From assembly GCF_001499995.1 (NCBI RefSeq), contig NZ_LQIU01000006.1, forward strand, positions 1-64,000: a stretch of DNA of 64,000 bases. The letters are read 5' to 3'. Below are positions 8,984 to 18,714 of this stretch, piece by piece. The position numbers and the translations under genes are program-made. Numbering within the stretch: the stretch's first letter is position 1; each line of letters begins with the position of its first letter. The DNA comes from Mycobacterium sp. IS-1496 (GTDB lineage Bacteria > Actinomycetota > Actinomycetes > Mycobacteriales > Mycobacteriaceae). The notes under the pieces are model-generated. The model was not told the origin of the DNA. It saw nothing but the letters and a program-made list of their open reading frames with translations, and ran no database searches.

Positions 8984-9478
8984 TCAGGAGTGGTACGGCT
9001 CCGCGCTGACGAGGGTGACCTCGACGGTGCTGCCGCTGGGGACGGTGTAGGTGCGGGTCTCGCCGACCTTGGCGTCGATCAGCGCGGCGCCCAGCGGCGA
9101 CGCGGGGGAGTACACCTCGAGCTTGCCGTCGTTGACGGCCTGCTCGCGGGTGCCGATCAGGAACGTCTCGGTGTCCTTCTCGTCGCCGTCGTAGTAGACC
9201 TTCACCACCGAGCCGGGCAGCGCGACGCCCGACTGCTTGGGGGCTTCGCCGACCTTGGCGTTGTTGAGCAGCTCCTGCAGCTGGCGGATGCGGGCCTCTT
9301 CCTGGCCCTGCTGCTCACGGGCGGCGTGGTAGCCGCCGTTCTCGCGCAGGTCGCCCTCTTCGCGGCGGTCGTTGATCTCGGCGGCGATGACGGGGCGGTT
9401 GGCGATCAGCTGGTCCAGCTCCGCCTTCAGCCGGTCGTATGACTCCTGGGTCAACCACGTGACCTGAGTGTCGGTCAT
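8984..9478 (-). CDS. greA: Transcription elongation factor GreA
   Basis: A 164-residue GreA, the normal mycobacterial length. The N-terminal antiparallel coiled coil (about 1-80) carries the acidic tip in [14 protein letters not shown], which enters the RNA polymerase secondary channel to stimulate cleavage of backtracked RNA. The C-terminal FKBP-like domain (about 85-164) binds polymerase. The open frame extends upstream to 9658, but ATG 9478 gives the family N-terminus and has AGGAG about 10 nt upstream. It is followed closely by the GPP34 gene. Confidence 0.97.
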   Translation of the reverse strand: MTDTQVTWLTQESYDRLKAELDQLIANRPVIAAEINDRREEGDLRENGGYHAAREQQGQEEARIRQLQELLNNAKVGEAPKQSGVALPGSVVKVYYDGDEKDTETFLIGTREQAVNDGKLEVYSPASPLGAALIDAKVGETRTYTVPSGSTVEVTLVSAEPYHS

Positions 9479-9714
9479 GTCTTCGCGCTCCTGTCGTCGT
9501 TGTCTCGCGCTGTGTTCGCGTACGAAGTCTTGTGGGGTCGAGGGCCGGGGGCACGTGGCGTGTATCACTGCACCCCCGGCTCGTGTCCTCCCCGACACGG
9601 GTGTAAATGCAGCAATACACGGCCCCAGCCGGAACCGTGTACCCGTCGATGGTACCACCGGCGTGCCGGCGGCCGTTCACGATTTGGCTGTCGGCTGTTC
9701 GCCGTACGGCCGCG
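9479..9714. other. greA leader/promoter region
   Basis: 236 bp between the DUF4307 gene stop and the greA start. No ORF is convincing. On the minus strand TACCAT (9654-9649) fits a -10 hexamer, which would give a leader of about 165 nt, and AGGAG lies close to the ATG. No riboswitch class is recognised. Confidence 0.4.
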
Positions 9715-10137
9715 CTACGGGGCCACCAGGTAGGGCGGCACGTCGAGCCCGCACCCGTAGACGTCGCCGATCACCGGCGGCCTGCTTGATTCGACCACCG
9801 TGGTGACCTGCACTGTTGCCTGTTGCGCGGGCGGGACCAGGACCTCGCGGCGACCGGTCTCGCTGCCGTCCTTGGACCGGGCCCGCACGATGCAGACGGC
9901 GGGTTGCGACGGGTCCTCCCGGGTGACGGTGACAGTCACCTCGACGGTCCTGTCGTCGATGAGCCGGTAGGCGCCGAGCTCACCCTCGACGTCCTGGGTA
10001 CCGAACCGCTGGGAGGCCACGATCGCCAGGATCACCCCGGCGACCACGACGGTCGCGGCCAGGACGGCGACCACCAGCCGTCGCGTCCGGCGCGAGACCC
10101 GCTGCCGCCCGTAGCGGGCGGCGGGACGTTCGATCAT
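9715..10137 (-). CDS. DUF4307 membrane-anchored protein (Rv1081c-like)
   Basis: A 140-residue protein with an Arg-rich cytoplasmic N-terminus (1-20), one transmembrane helix (about 21-43, LVVAVLAATVVVAGVILAIV) and an extracytoplasmic beta-rich domain with two cysteines (Cys82 and Cys129) that could form a disulfide. This is the DUF4307 architecture of Actinobacteria; function unknown. Position upstream of greA and divergent from mca matches Rv1081c. On the minus strand TATAGT (10187-10182) is a good -10, about 45 nt before the ATG. Confidence 0.85.
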   Translation of the reverse strand: MIERPAARYGRQRVSRRTRRLVVAVLAATVVVAGVILAIVASQRFGTQDVEGELGAYRLIDDRTVEVTVTVTREDPSQPAVCIVRARSKDGSETGRREVLVPPAQQATVQVTTVVESSRPPVIGDVYGCGLDVPPYLVAP

Positions 10138-10181
10138 GCGTTTCGGGTGCCCGTCGGTCGGCCGGCTCTGTCAGGACTGAG

Positions 10182-10187
10182 ACTATA
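10182..10187 (-). promoter_or_regulatory. -10 of the DUF4307 gene
   Basis: Reads TATAGT on the minus strand, close to the TATAAT consensus, 45 nt upstream of the ATG at 10137. No strong -35 is seen 17-18 bp further upstream. Confidence 0.45.
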
Positions 10188-10287
10188 GAGCGCAACGGGT
10201 GCGACCTCGAGGACGAGCCCGGCCGTGAACGGACCGGGGACCGGCCCGGGGCATAGTCGCGACGACGCCGTAGTTAGATGAGATGAG

Positions 10288-11160
10288 ATGAGTGAACTGC
10301 GCTTGATGGCGGTGCATGCGCACCCCGACGACGAGTCGAGCAAGGGTGCCGCCACCATGGCCAAATACGCCGACGCCGGCGCCCGCGTCTTGGTGGTGAC
10401 GCTGACGGGCGGCGAGCGCGGCGACATCCTGAACCCCGCGATGGACATCCCCGAGGTGCACGGCCGGATGGCCGAGATCCGGCGTGACGAGATGGCCAGG
10501 GCCGCCGAGATCCTCGGCGTCGAACACCACTGGCTCGGGTTCGTCGACTCCGGCCTGCCCGAGGGCGATCCGCTGCCGCCGCTGCCCGACGGGTGTTTCG
10601 CGCTGGCGCCGTTGGAGGAGTCCACCGAAGCGCTGGTGCGGGTGATCAGGGAGTTCAAGCCCCACGTCATGACGACCTACGACGAGACGGGCGGGTATCC
10701 GCACCCGGATCACATCCGCTGCCACGAGGTCTCGGTGGCGGCGTACGAGGCGGCAGGCGACTACCGCCGGTACCCCGACGCCGGTGAACCGTGGACGGTC
10801 TCGAAGCTGTACTACATCCACGGTTTCCTGCGGGACCGGATGCAGACCCTGCAGGACGAGTTCGCCAGGCACGGTCTCGAGGGGCCGTTCGCCAAATGGC
10901 TCGAGCACTGGAACCCCGACCGCGACATCTTCGCCAAGCGGGTGACCACCCGGGTGGAGTGCGCCAAGTACTTCCCGCAGCGTGACGATGCGCTGCGCGC
11001 GCACGCCACCCAGATCGATCCGAACAGCTTCTTCTTCGCCGCGCCGATCGAATGGCAGGAACGGCTCTGGCCGACGGAGGAGTTCGAACTGGCGCGCTCC
11101 CGCGTCCCGGTCAGCCTGCCCGAGACCGACCTCTTCGAAGGTCTCGAGGTGGACCGATGA
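10288..11160 (+). CDS. mca: Mycothiol S-conjugate amidase
   Basis: A 290-residue zinc amidase of the LmbE/PIG-L family. HAHPDDE gives the zinc ligands His12 and Asp15, and HPDH gives His142; the same three ligands occur in Mca and its paralogue MshB. Mca cleaves mycothiol S-conjugates of electrophiles and drugs to a mercapturic acid, which is exported, and GlcN-Ins, which is recycled. Length and neighbours match Rv1082. Its ATG is the third of three ATGs in a GATGA pentamer repeat (10277-10291), and no Shine-Dalgarno sequence is obvious. The stop overlaps the next gene as ATGA. Confidence 0.95.
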   Translation: MSELRLMAVHAHPDDESSKGAATMAKYADAGARVLVVTLTGGERGDILNPAMDIPEVHGRMAEIRRDEMARAAEILGVEHHWLGFVDSGLPEGDPLPPLPDGCFALAPLEESTEALVRVIREFKPHVMTTYDETGGYPHPDHIRCHEVSVAAYEAAGDYRRYPDAGEPWTVSKLYYIHGFLRDRMQTLQDEFARHGLEGPFAKWLEHWNPDRDIFAKRVTTRVECAKYFPQRDDALRAHATQIDPNSFFFAAPIEWQERLWPTEEFELARSRVPVSLPETDLFEGLEVDR

Positions 11161-11433
11161 TCGACACCGTGATGCTGGCGACGGAATGGCTGGCCCAGGA
11201 GCAGCCCAGGGAGACCGGTCCCGACTTCGGTAAGGCCAGCCCGTTCGGGCTGCTCATCGTGGCCATGCTGCTGGTCGCGGTCTTCCTGCTGGTGTGGTCG
11301 ATGAACCGTCACCTCAAGCGGCTGCCGGAGTCGTTCGACCCCGAACATCCCGAGCCCGATCAGGCCGTCGACGACGGCACCGTCGACCTCGGCGCCGACC
11401 CCGGCACCGTGGCCGAGAACGGGAACCCCCCGC

Positions 11434-11450
<17 letters not shown>
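11157..11450 (+). CDS. Small single-pass membrane protein (Rv1083-like)
   Basis: A 97-residue protein starting within the mca stop codon (ATGA), so translation is probably coupled. One transmembrane helix at about 30-49 ([20 protein letters not shown]) is followed by a basic segment and an acidic, Pro/Asp/Glu-rich tail. It corresponds in size and position to Rv1083. No function is known; the coupling to mca suggests a membrane-linked accessory role in thiol-conjugate handling, which is inference only. The 3' end overlaps the next gene by 17 bp. Confidence 0.8.
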
Positions 11451-13427
<1,977 letters not shown>

Positions 13428-13440
<13 letters not shown>

Positions 13441-13730
13441 ATCACGAAGACCGTCGCGAACAGCGCCGCCAGCCAGCAGTCACAGGCCCGCTTGAGCCAA
13501 CGCGGCGCGGTGCGAACCTCCATGAAGTACCTGACGATCAGACGGGATTTGACGAAGGTCAACACCAGGACCAGCGCCGTGATCGGCGTGCTCGCGGCCA
13601 CGGTGTCGGTGAAGTGGGCGGGCGCCAACCACCACGACCCCACCGTGATGGCGGTCAGGACGGCCCACGCCCACGTCAACGCCCGGCCGGTCGTGTGGGG
13701 ATCGGCCCCCGCGGTATCGGTCACGGTCAC
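13428..13730 (-). CDS. Cytochrome c oxidase subunit IV-like membrane protein
   Basis: A 100-residue protein with three hydrophobic helices (about 18-36, 48-63, 84-100) and the loop KSRLIVRYFMEVRTAPRWLK, typical of the prokaryotic cytochrome c oxidase subunit IV/CyoD-like family. The frame is open back to 13970, but GTG 13730 overlaps the stop of the subunit III-like gene as GTGA and gives the family length, so it is chosen. Last gene of the four-gene operon; no subunit I or II gene is present. Probably works with the subunit III-like protein (inference). Confidence 0.75.
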
Positions 13731-14311
13731 CTCATCACGTAGAGCAGGCCGAAGATGATCACCCAGAGCAGGTCGACCATGTGCCAGTACACGGCACCGG
13801 ATTCGACCACCGACGTCCTGCGCCGCCCGGGGTTCCGTAGTTCGCGCACCAGCACTCCGAGCACGATCAGCCCGATCAGCACGTGCACCAGGTGCACACC
13901 GGTCAGCACGTAGTAGAAGGCGTAGAACATCTGCGAGTTCGTCTGCCCCGCCGCGATCTTGACGTACCACTCATAGCCCTTGAAGACCACGAACAGCAGT
14001 CCGGCGAAGCCTCCCGCGTAGAGCAGGGTGATCGCGCGCTGGTGCCTGCCCGTCCGCGCGGCGAGCACGCTGCGCGCGACGAACAACGAACTGGTCAGGA
14101 GCACAACGGTGTTGAGTACGCCGATGTCGATGTCGAGGTGCTGCTGCGCGCGCAGGAACTCCTCGGGGTTCATCGCGCGGTAGACCATGAAGACGACGAA
14201 GTACCCGGCGAAGATGATCAGATCGCCCAGCACCATCACCCACATGTGCCCGTCGCCGGGCAGGTGGCCGTCGCTCTCGCGATCGACGCCGGCCGATGCC
14301 GTCTGCGTCAC
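13727..14311 (-). CDS. Cytochrome c oxidase subunit III-like protein (NorE type)
   Basis: A 194-residue five-helix protein of the heme-copper oxidase subunit III family. HLPGDGHMWVMVLGDLIIFA, the loop FKGYEWYVKIAAG, TGVHLVHVLIGL and the C-terminal YWHMVDLLWVIIF are family motifs. It has five helices rather than the seven of full subunit III, like NorE-type proteins linked to nitric oxide reductases. No catalytic subunit lies nearby. It overlaps the genes on both sides by 4 nt, so all four operon products are probably made in coupled fashion. Confidence 0.82.
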   Translation of the reverse strand: MTQTASAGVDRESDGHLPGDGHMWVMVLGDLIIFAGYFVVFMVYRAMNPEEFLRAQQHLDIDIGVLNTVVLLTSSLFVARSVLAARTGRHQRAITLLYAGGFAGLLFVVFKGYEWYVKIAAGQTNSQMFYAFYYVLTGVHLVHVLIGLIVLGVLVRELRNPGRRRTSVVESGAVYWHMVDLLWVIIFGLLYVMR

Positions 14312-15072
14312 GACGCCGCCACCTCCGCCGGCGCGGGACCGTCGGTGAGTTCACGGGCAGTGGCCTTGCGCAGCAACATGATCAGCGCCCCGAGCCACAG
14401 GCTGAACACGACGACCGACCACCAGAAGGCCAGCGATCCGTTCCAGGCGAACGGGCCCGACTGTGCGACGAACATCTGCGTGGCGATCACCTCGGTGACG
14501 ATCTGCCAGATACTCACGTAGGCGAACCATTTCGGGAAGATGTCGTTCTTGTCGTAGAGGATCGCGATCGCGAACACCAGGTAGGCCGCCGAGAAGCAGC
14601 CCAGCGACCCGTTGTACGACAGCATTCCGAGGTCGTAGAGCAGGCTGACGATCTTCGGATCGCGGTCGGTGCGGAAGGTGGCGGTGAGGAAACAGACCGC
14701 GACAAGCAGGAAGCCGGGCAGTGCGCCGACTCCCATACCGCCGATGTAGCCGTAGGCGAAGATCGGCCCCGTCGACATCCGCGACATGTGGTAGCCGACC
14801 AGGCCGTTGGTCACCGCGGCGCCACCGAGCAGCACCAGCAGCACGGTGAAACCGATCTGGATGGTCGCACTGTTGGCGACGAAGAACGCCACCTTGTCCT
14901 CGGCGCTGACATCGGGCCGGGGCGGTGGGGTCACCCGGGCCAGGATGCAGATGATCACCCCGAACACCGCGTACCACACCGGGAAGAACCAGCAGACCCA
15001 GCGCACATCGCGCCTGCCGGGGGGTACCCGGCCCGCGGTCCGGAGGCGTTCCGCGGGTGCGAGCACGCTCAT
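14308..15072 (-). CDS. Polytopic membrane protein, paralogue of the next gene upstream
   Basis: A 254-residue protein with about six or seven hydrophobic helices. Not recognised as a characterised family. It shares with the 15069-15812 product the loop FRTDRDPKIVSLLYDLG (here from Phe133), a second loop IFPKW about 46 residues later, and a closing SGPFAWNGSLAFWW segment, so the two are paralogues and probably form a heteromer (inference). No redox cofactor motif is obvious. ATG start overlaps the upstream stop (ATGA), and its own stop overlaps the subunit III-like start. Confidence 0.75.
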   Translation of the reverse strand: MSVLAPAERLRTAGRVPPGRRDVRWVCWFFPVWYAVFGVIICILARVTPPPRPDVSAEDKVAFFVANSATIQIGFTVLLVLLGGAAVTNGLVGYHMSRMSTGPIFAYGYIGGMGVGALPGFLLVAVCFLTATFRTDRDPKIVSLLYDLGMLSYNGSLGCFSAAYLVFAIAILYDKNDIFPKWFAYVSIWQIVTEVIATQMFVAQSGPFAWNGSLAFWWSVVVFSLWLGALIMLLRKATARELTDGPAPAEVAAS

Positions 15073-15812
15073 CGCAGGACGCCCTCGTCACGCGCCTCGC
15101 GCAGCACCGCGGTGCGCAGCACGAAGAACATGACGATGACGAACACCGCGAACGCGCCGTTGCGCACCCAGAACGACAGGATCCCGTCCCACGCGAGGGG
15201 ACCGGTGTGGAACACCGCGGCCCCCGCGGCCGGAATCATCGCCAGCCCGGTCGCGAGCGAGTAGTGGCCGACCCAACGGGGGAACACCGGATCGGGTCCG
15301 TCGTCGAAATACACCGCGAGTGCCAGCAGCGCGAACTGGGTGACCACCATCCCGACCGGCGCGATGAACACGATCCACGCCAGGTCGTTGAGCACCATGA
15401 CCAGTGCCGGATCGCGGTCCGGCCGGAAGGCCGCCACCAGAAAGAAGATGTTCGACAGCGCGAAAGTCGTTGCGCCGCTGACGACGGCGGTGAGGTAGCA
15501 GTAGGCGAACACGCCCGTCTGCGTCCGCATCCGCTTCATCTGCATGACGATGACCATGAAGAACGGCAGCACCATGATTCCGCACAGGTTGAACGTCACC
15601 TGGCTCAGGCGGATCCACGCGGTGTGGTCGGTGTAGAACGCGGCGACCTGCTCGGCGTTCATGGTGGGCGACATCGGCGGCCGGAAACCGGGGAAGGCCA
15701 GCAGCGCGAGCAGCAACACCGCGCCGACCGCCGGCCCCGTCCACAGGCAGACCCACTGCGCCTTGATCTTCCCGGCCTTCGGCAGGTCCTGGACCTGCTC
15801 GAGGATCTGCAC
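15069..15812 (-). CDS. Polytopic membrane protein, first gene of the COX3/COX4-like operon
   Basis: A 247-residue protein with about six or seven helices, paralogous to its downstream neighbour (FRPDRDP from Phe129, FPRW at 177-180, TGPLAWDGILSFWV). The soluble loop MSPTMNAEQVAAFYTDHTAW after helix 1 is also matched loosely in the paralogue (SAEDKVAFFVANSA). GTG start at 15812 is supported by GGAGG (15824-15820 on the minus strand) 7-9 nt upstream. A perfect 12-bp palindrome lies immediately upstream of that ribosome binding site. Function unknown; an energy-coupled or electron-transfer membrane complex is one reading. Confidence 0.75.
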   Translation of the reverse strand: MQILEQVQDLPKAGKIKAQWVCLWTGPAVGAVLLLALLAFPGFRPPMSPTMNAEQVAAFYTDHTAWIRLSQVTFNLCGIMVLPFFMVIVMQMKRMRTQTGVFAYCYLTAVVSGATTFALSNIFFLVAAFRPDRDPALVMVLNDLAWIVFIAPVGMVVTQFALLALAVYFDDGPDPVFPRWVGHYSLATGLAMIPAAGAAVFHTGPLAWDGILSFWVRNGAFAVFVIVMFFVLRTAVLREARDEGVLR

Positions 15813-15827
15813 CCGTCGACCTCCACA

Positions 15828-15839
15828 TGACTCGAGTCA
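15828..15839. promoter_or_regulatory. Candidate TetR operator upstream of the membrane operon
   Basis: TGACTCGAGTCA is a perfect 12-bp palindrome, 15 bp upstream of the operon GTG and between the operon and the divergent tetR gene. A second inverted repeat, GTCAGC/GCTGAC (15836-15841 and 15853-15858), overlaps it. The site and the adjacent regulator fit local repression. Confidence 0.45.
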
Positions 15840-16003
15840 GCTGGCTGAGCGCGCTGACCGCCCGCACGCCGGATCAGTCGCCGTTCCTGCTGTTCTGCGA
15901 ATGACCGAGGCGTACATGCTCTTACCGTTGCGTTCACCGTAGCGGTCGACCGCGTGGTGGGGAAGAACATTTTTGATTTCAGTCAGTTTTCGGCCCGCTC
16001 CCG

Positions 16004-16009
16004 TACGAT
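16004..16009 (+). promoter_or_regulatory. Candidate -10 of the tetR gene
   Basis: TACGAT fits TANNNT. If used, transcription would begin near 16016, which rules out the upstream in-frame GTG starts and favours TTG 16044. Confidence 0.35.
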
Positions 16010-16043
16010 CGCTGCAGCGTCACCACGGCAGAGCGGATCGGAA

Positions 16044-16649
16044 TTGCTGAAGCGGACGCCGCCGGAGCGCGGCAGGAAGGGCGCCCAGACCCGGGAGCGG
16101 CTACTGGGCGCGGCGATCGCCGAATTCAAGCGCGGCGGAATCGCCGGCGCCGACATCGGCGCGGTCGTCGCGGCGGCCGGTGTCGCGCACGGGACGTTCT
16201 TCTTCCACTTCCCGACCAAGGAACACGTGTTGCTGGAGTTGGAGCGCCGTGAGGAAGAGCGCATGGCCGCCGAACTGGGCCGCTTCTTCGCCGAACCACA
16301 CGATGTGCGGGCCACGCTGGCCAAGATGGTCGAACTGCTCGACCTCCTCGAGAACCGGCTGGGCAGTCGGTTGTTCAAGGACTTCCTGGCGTTGCACTTC
16401 TCCACCACGCGTCCGCCGTCGGAGGAGTCGACCGACCATCCCGTCGTCTTCGCCGTCGTCGAGGAACTGGGCCGTGCCCGTGACCGCGGTGAGATCCCGG
16501 CCGGCGTCGACGTCCTCAACAACGGGGTGTCGTTCCTGGTCGGCCTGTACGCCCTGCTGATCACACTGCCCGAGGACCGCGAGATCCGTACCCCGGTCGT
16601 CGAGGAGTACCTCACCACCTACATGTACGGACTGCGGGTGAACGGGTGA
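16044..16649 (+). CDS. TetR/AcrR-family transcriptional regulator
   Basis: About 201 residues from TTG 16044; the frame is open from GTG 15954, and the start is not certain. The N-terminal helix-turn-helix reads RERLLGAAIAEFKRGGIAGA through VVAAAGVAHGTFFFHFPTKE (a canonical TetR recognition helix with FFFHF in place of the usual YYHF). The C-terminal part is a helical ligand domain. It is divergent from the COX3/COX4-like operon and is the probable regulator of that operon and of itself. The inducer is unknown. Confidence 0.85.
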   Translation: MLKRTPPERGRKGAQTRERLLGAAIAEFKRGGIAGADIGAVVAAAGVAHGTFFFHFPTKEHVLLELERREEERMAAELGRFFAEPHDVRATLAKMVELLDLLENRLGSRLFKDFLALHFSTTRPPSEESTDHPVVFAVVEELGRARDRGEIPAGVDVLNNGVSFLVGLYALLITLPEDREIRTPVVEEYLTTYMYGLRVNG

Positions 16650-16675
16650 CGGGGCGCGCACGGGCTGTCACGGTG

Positions 16676-16681
16676 TAGCCT
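16676..16681 (+). promoter_or_regulatory. -10 of the ketosteroid-isomerase-like gene (leaderless)
   Basis: TAGCCT fits TANNNT and leaves 7 nt before ATG 16689, so transcription would begin at or next to the start codon. Confidence 0.55.
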
Positions 16682-16688
16682 GCGGCAC

Positions 16689-17048
16689 ATGGCCGTCGAC
16701 CCCAAAGCCCTGGTTCAGCGTTACCTCGACACCGTCGCCTCCGGCACCGCCGACGACGTCGCCGCGCTGTACGCCGAGGACGCCACGCTCGAGGATCCCG
16801 TCGGCGGGGGCGAGGTGCACATCGGACGGCAGGCCATCGCCGGGTTCTACAAGAACATGGACGGAACCGAGATCAGCACGGAGCTGTTGACGATCCGCGC
16901 CGGCGGCAACGAGGCGGCGTTCCTGTTCGCGATCACCGTCGGCGGCGCCATGCGCATCGAACCGATCGAGATCATGACGTTCACCGGGGACGGGCAGATC
17001 GCCTCGATGAAGGCCTACTGGGGTCCGGACAACATCACCCAGCTGTGA
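16689..17048 (+). CDS. Steroid delta-isomerase-like SnoaL/NTF2-fold protein
   Basis: A 119-residue NTF2-fold protein resembling delta5-3-ketosteroid isomerase. EDPVGGGEVHIGR aligns with the KSI segment holding the catalytic base, which would be Asp36, and Tyr12 aligns with the catalytic tyrosine. At the place of the second oxyanion-hole acid (Asp99 in the Comamonas enzyme) this protein has Glu94 in EPIEIM. It could isomerise a 3-oxo-delta5 steroid, which would fit the sterol genes elsewhere in the window, but other SnoaL-type roles are possible. It has its own leaderless promoter. Confidence 0.78.
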   Translation: MAVDPKALVQRYLDTVASGTADDVAALYAEDATLEDPVGGGEVHIGRQAIAGFYKNMDGTEISTELLTIRAGGNEAAFLFAITVGGAMRIEPIEIMTFTGDGQIASMKAYWGPDNITQL

Positions 17049-17095
17049 TTTCGGCGCGGTGATCGACGCCTGGCGTACGTGAGCGCGCCGGAATC
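17047..17095. terminator. Bidirectional hairpin between convergent genes
   Basis: GATTTCGGCGCG (17047-17058) pairs with CGCGCCGGAATC (17084-17095) with one mismatch, and a smaller ACGCC/GGCGT stem sits inside. It separates the plus-strand isomerase gene from the minus-strand hemolysin III gene. No U-run follows. Its arm sequence recurs at 31994-32042. Confidence 0.55.
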
Positions 17096-17097
17096 GC

Positions 17098-17841
17098 TCA
17101 GCCGGAGAAGACCGCGAACCACATCGCGATGTAGTGGCAGATCGCCGCCACGGCGGTACAGGCGTGGAAGAACTCGTGGTGGCCAAAGGTCGCCGGCCAG
17201 GGATTCGGCCACTTCAGGCCGTAGAGCACCCCGCCGATGCTGTACAGCGCGCCGCCGACGATCAGCAGCACCACCGCGGCGACGCCCGCCCCGTCCATGA
17301 TCGGGCCGATGAACCACGCCGCCACCCAGCCGAGCAACAGGTACAGCGGCACACCGACCCACGCCGGGGCCGACGGCCAGAACATCTTGAGCAGCACGCC
17401 GGCCAGCGCACCGCCCCAGACGATCCAGAACAGCACCATGCCCTTGCCCTCCGGCAGGGCCAGCAGGGCGAACGGGGTGTAGCTGCCCGCGATGAAGATG
17501 AAGATCATCGAATGGTCGGCGCGTTTCATCCACTTGCGCGCCACCGGCGATCGCCAGTTCACCCGGTGGTAGGTCCCGCTGACGGCGAACATCGCGACGA
17601 TCGTCAGCGTGTAGATCAGCGTCGCGATGCCCGCGCGGGTCGACACGACCGCCCATGACACCGACACCAGCGTCGCCCCGCAGATCACCGCGACGATCGC
17701 GGAGTAGACGTGGATCCAGCCGCGGGCGCGTGGCTTGCCGATGAACTGCGCCACCCGTTCGGCGACCGCCTCGGGGAAGTCCTCGGGCTCGCCCGCCGAA
17801 CTCGGCTTGCCGGCGTCGATCGGCGTGGACGGGGTCGTCAT
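17098..17841 (-). CDS. Hemolysin III / PAQR-family membrane protein (Rv1085c-like)
   Basis: A 247-residue, seven-helix protein of the PAQR/hemolysin III family. The conserved Ser/His/Asp set of this putative metal-dependent hydrolase superfamily is visible in [23 protein letters not shown] and [10 protein letters not shown]. Bacterial members are thought to act on membrane lipids; the hemolysin name is historical. ATG 17841 is chosen over GTG 17868 because GGAGG lies just upstream (17850-17846 on the minus strand) and the length then matches Rv1085c. Divergent from the prenyl synthase gene. Confidence 0.88.
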   Translation of the reverse strand: MTTPSTPIDAGKPSSAGEPEDFPEAVAERVAQFIGKPRARGWIHVYSAIVAVICGATLVSVSWAVVSTRAGIATLIYTLTIVAMFAVSGTYHRVNWRSPVARKWMKRADHSMIFIFIAGSYTPFALLALPEGKGMVLFWIVWGGALAGVLLKMFWPSAPAWVGVPLYLLLGWVAAWFIGPIMDGAGVAAVVLLIVGGALYSIGGVLYGLKWPNPWPATFGHHEFFHACTAVAAICHYIAMWFAVFSG

Positions 17842-17881
17842 GTCACCTCCGTCAATCGGTTGGGGCACTCGGCCGCCACAG

Positions 17882-17887
17882 TAGTCT
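17882..17887 (+). promoter_or_regulatory. -10 of the Z-FPP synthase gene
   Basis: TAGTCT fits TANNNT, 8 nt before ATG 17896, indicating a leaderless or nearly leaderless mRNA. The hemolysin III gene diverges from the same 54-bp gap. Confidence 0.45.
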
Positions 17888-17895
17888 GGATACCC

Positions 17896-18693
17896 ATGGA
17901 CATCATTCCCCGCGGTCTCAAGGAGCCTGCCTACCGGCTCTATGAGATGCGGTTGCGTCAGGAGCTGATGCGGTCCAAATCACAACTGCCGCGCCATGTT
18001 GCGGTGCTCTGCGACGGCAACCGCCGCTGGGCGCGTGACGCCGGTCACGACGACGTCAGTTACGGCTATCGCGTCGGCGCGGCGAAGATCGCCGAGATGC
18101 TGCGCTGGTGTCAGGCCGCGGGCATCGAGATGGCCACGGTCTATCTGCTCTCGACCGAGAACCTCCGGCGCGACCCCGACGAACTCGCCGAGCTCCTCGA
18201 GATCATCACCGGTGTCGTCGAGGAGATCTGCGCACCGGCCAACCGGTGGAGCGTGCGCACCGTCGGAGATCTCTCGCTGCTCGGCGAGGAACCGGCGCGA
18301 CGGCTGCGCGACGCCGTCGAATCGACTCAGACGGAGGCGACCGCCGGGTACCTGCACGTGAACGTCGCCGTCGCCTACGGCGGTCGGCAGGAGATCGTCG
18401 ACGCCGTGCGAGCCCTGCTCAGCAAGAACCTGGCCGACGGCGTCGCCGGGGACCAGTTGGTCGAGGCCGTCACCGCCGAGGCGATCTCCGAGAACCTCTA
18501 CACCTCGGGCCAGCCCGATCCGGACCTGGTGATCCGGACCTCCGGCGAGCAGCGCCTGTCGGGGTTCCTGCTGTGGCAGAGCGCCTACTCCGAGATGTGG
18601 TTCACCGAGGCGTACTGGCCCGCGTTCCGGCGGGTGGACTTCCTGCGCGCGCTGCGCGACTACACGCGCCGGGATCGTCGCTACGGCGTCTGA
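17896..18693 (+). CDS. (2Z,6E)-farnesyl diphosphate synthase (short-chain cis-prenyltransferase)
   Basis: A 265-residue cis-prenyltransferase very similar to Rv1086. [14 protein letters not shown] holds the catalytic Asp40, [10 protein letters not shown] and [17 protein letters not shown] the diphosphate-binding arginines. In mycobacteria this enzyme makes Z,E-farnesyl diphosphate from geranyl diphosphate, which a second enzyme extends to decaprenyl phosphate for arabinogalactan and peptidoglycan synthesis. The frame is open from 17710, but ATG 17896 gives the Rv1086 N-terminus. The IspH enzyme at 43366 supplies the isoprenoid precursors. Confidence 0.94.
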   Translation: MDIIPRGLKEPAYRLYEMRLRQELMRSKSQLPRHVAVLCDGNRRWARDAGHDDVSYGYRVGAAKIAEMLRWCQAAGIEMATVYLLSTENLRRDPDELAELLEIITGVVEEICAPANRWSVRTVGDLSLLGEEPARRLRDAVESTQTEATAGYLHVNVAVAYGGRQEIVDAVRALLSKNLADGVAGDQLVEAVTAEAISENLYTSGQPDPDLVIRTSGEQRLSGFLLWQSAYSEMWFTEAYWPAFRRVDFLRALRDYTRRDRRYGV

Positions 18694-18714
18694 GACGCGT
18701 GCCACACTTGTGCC

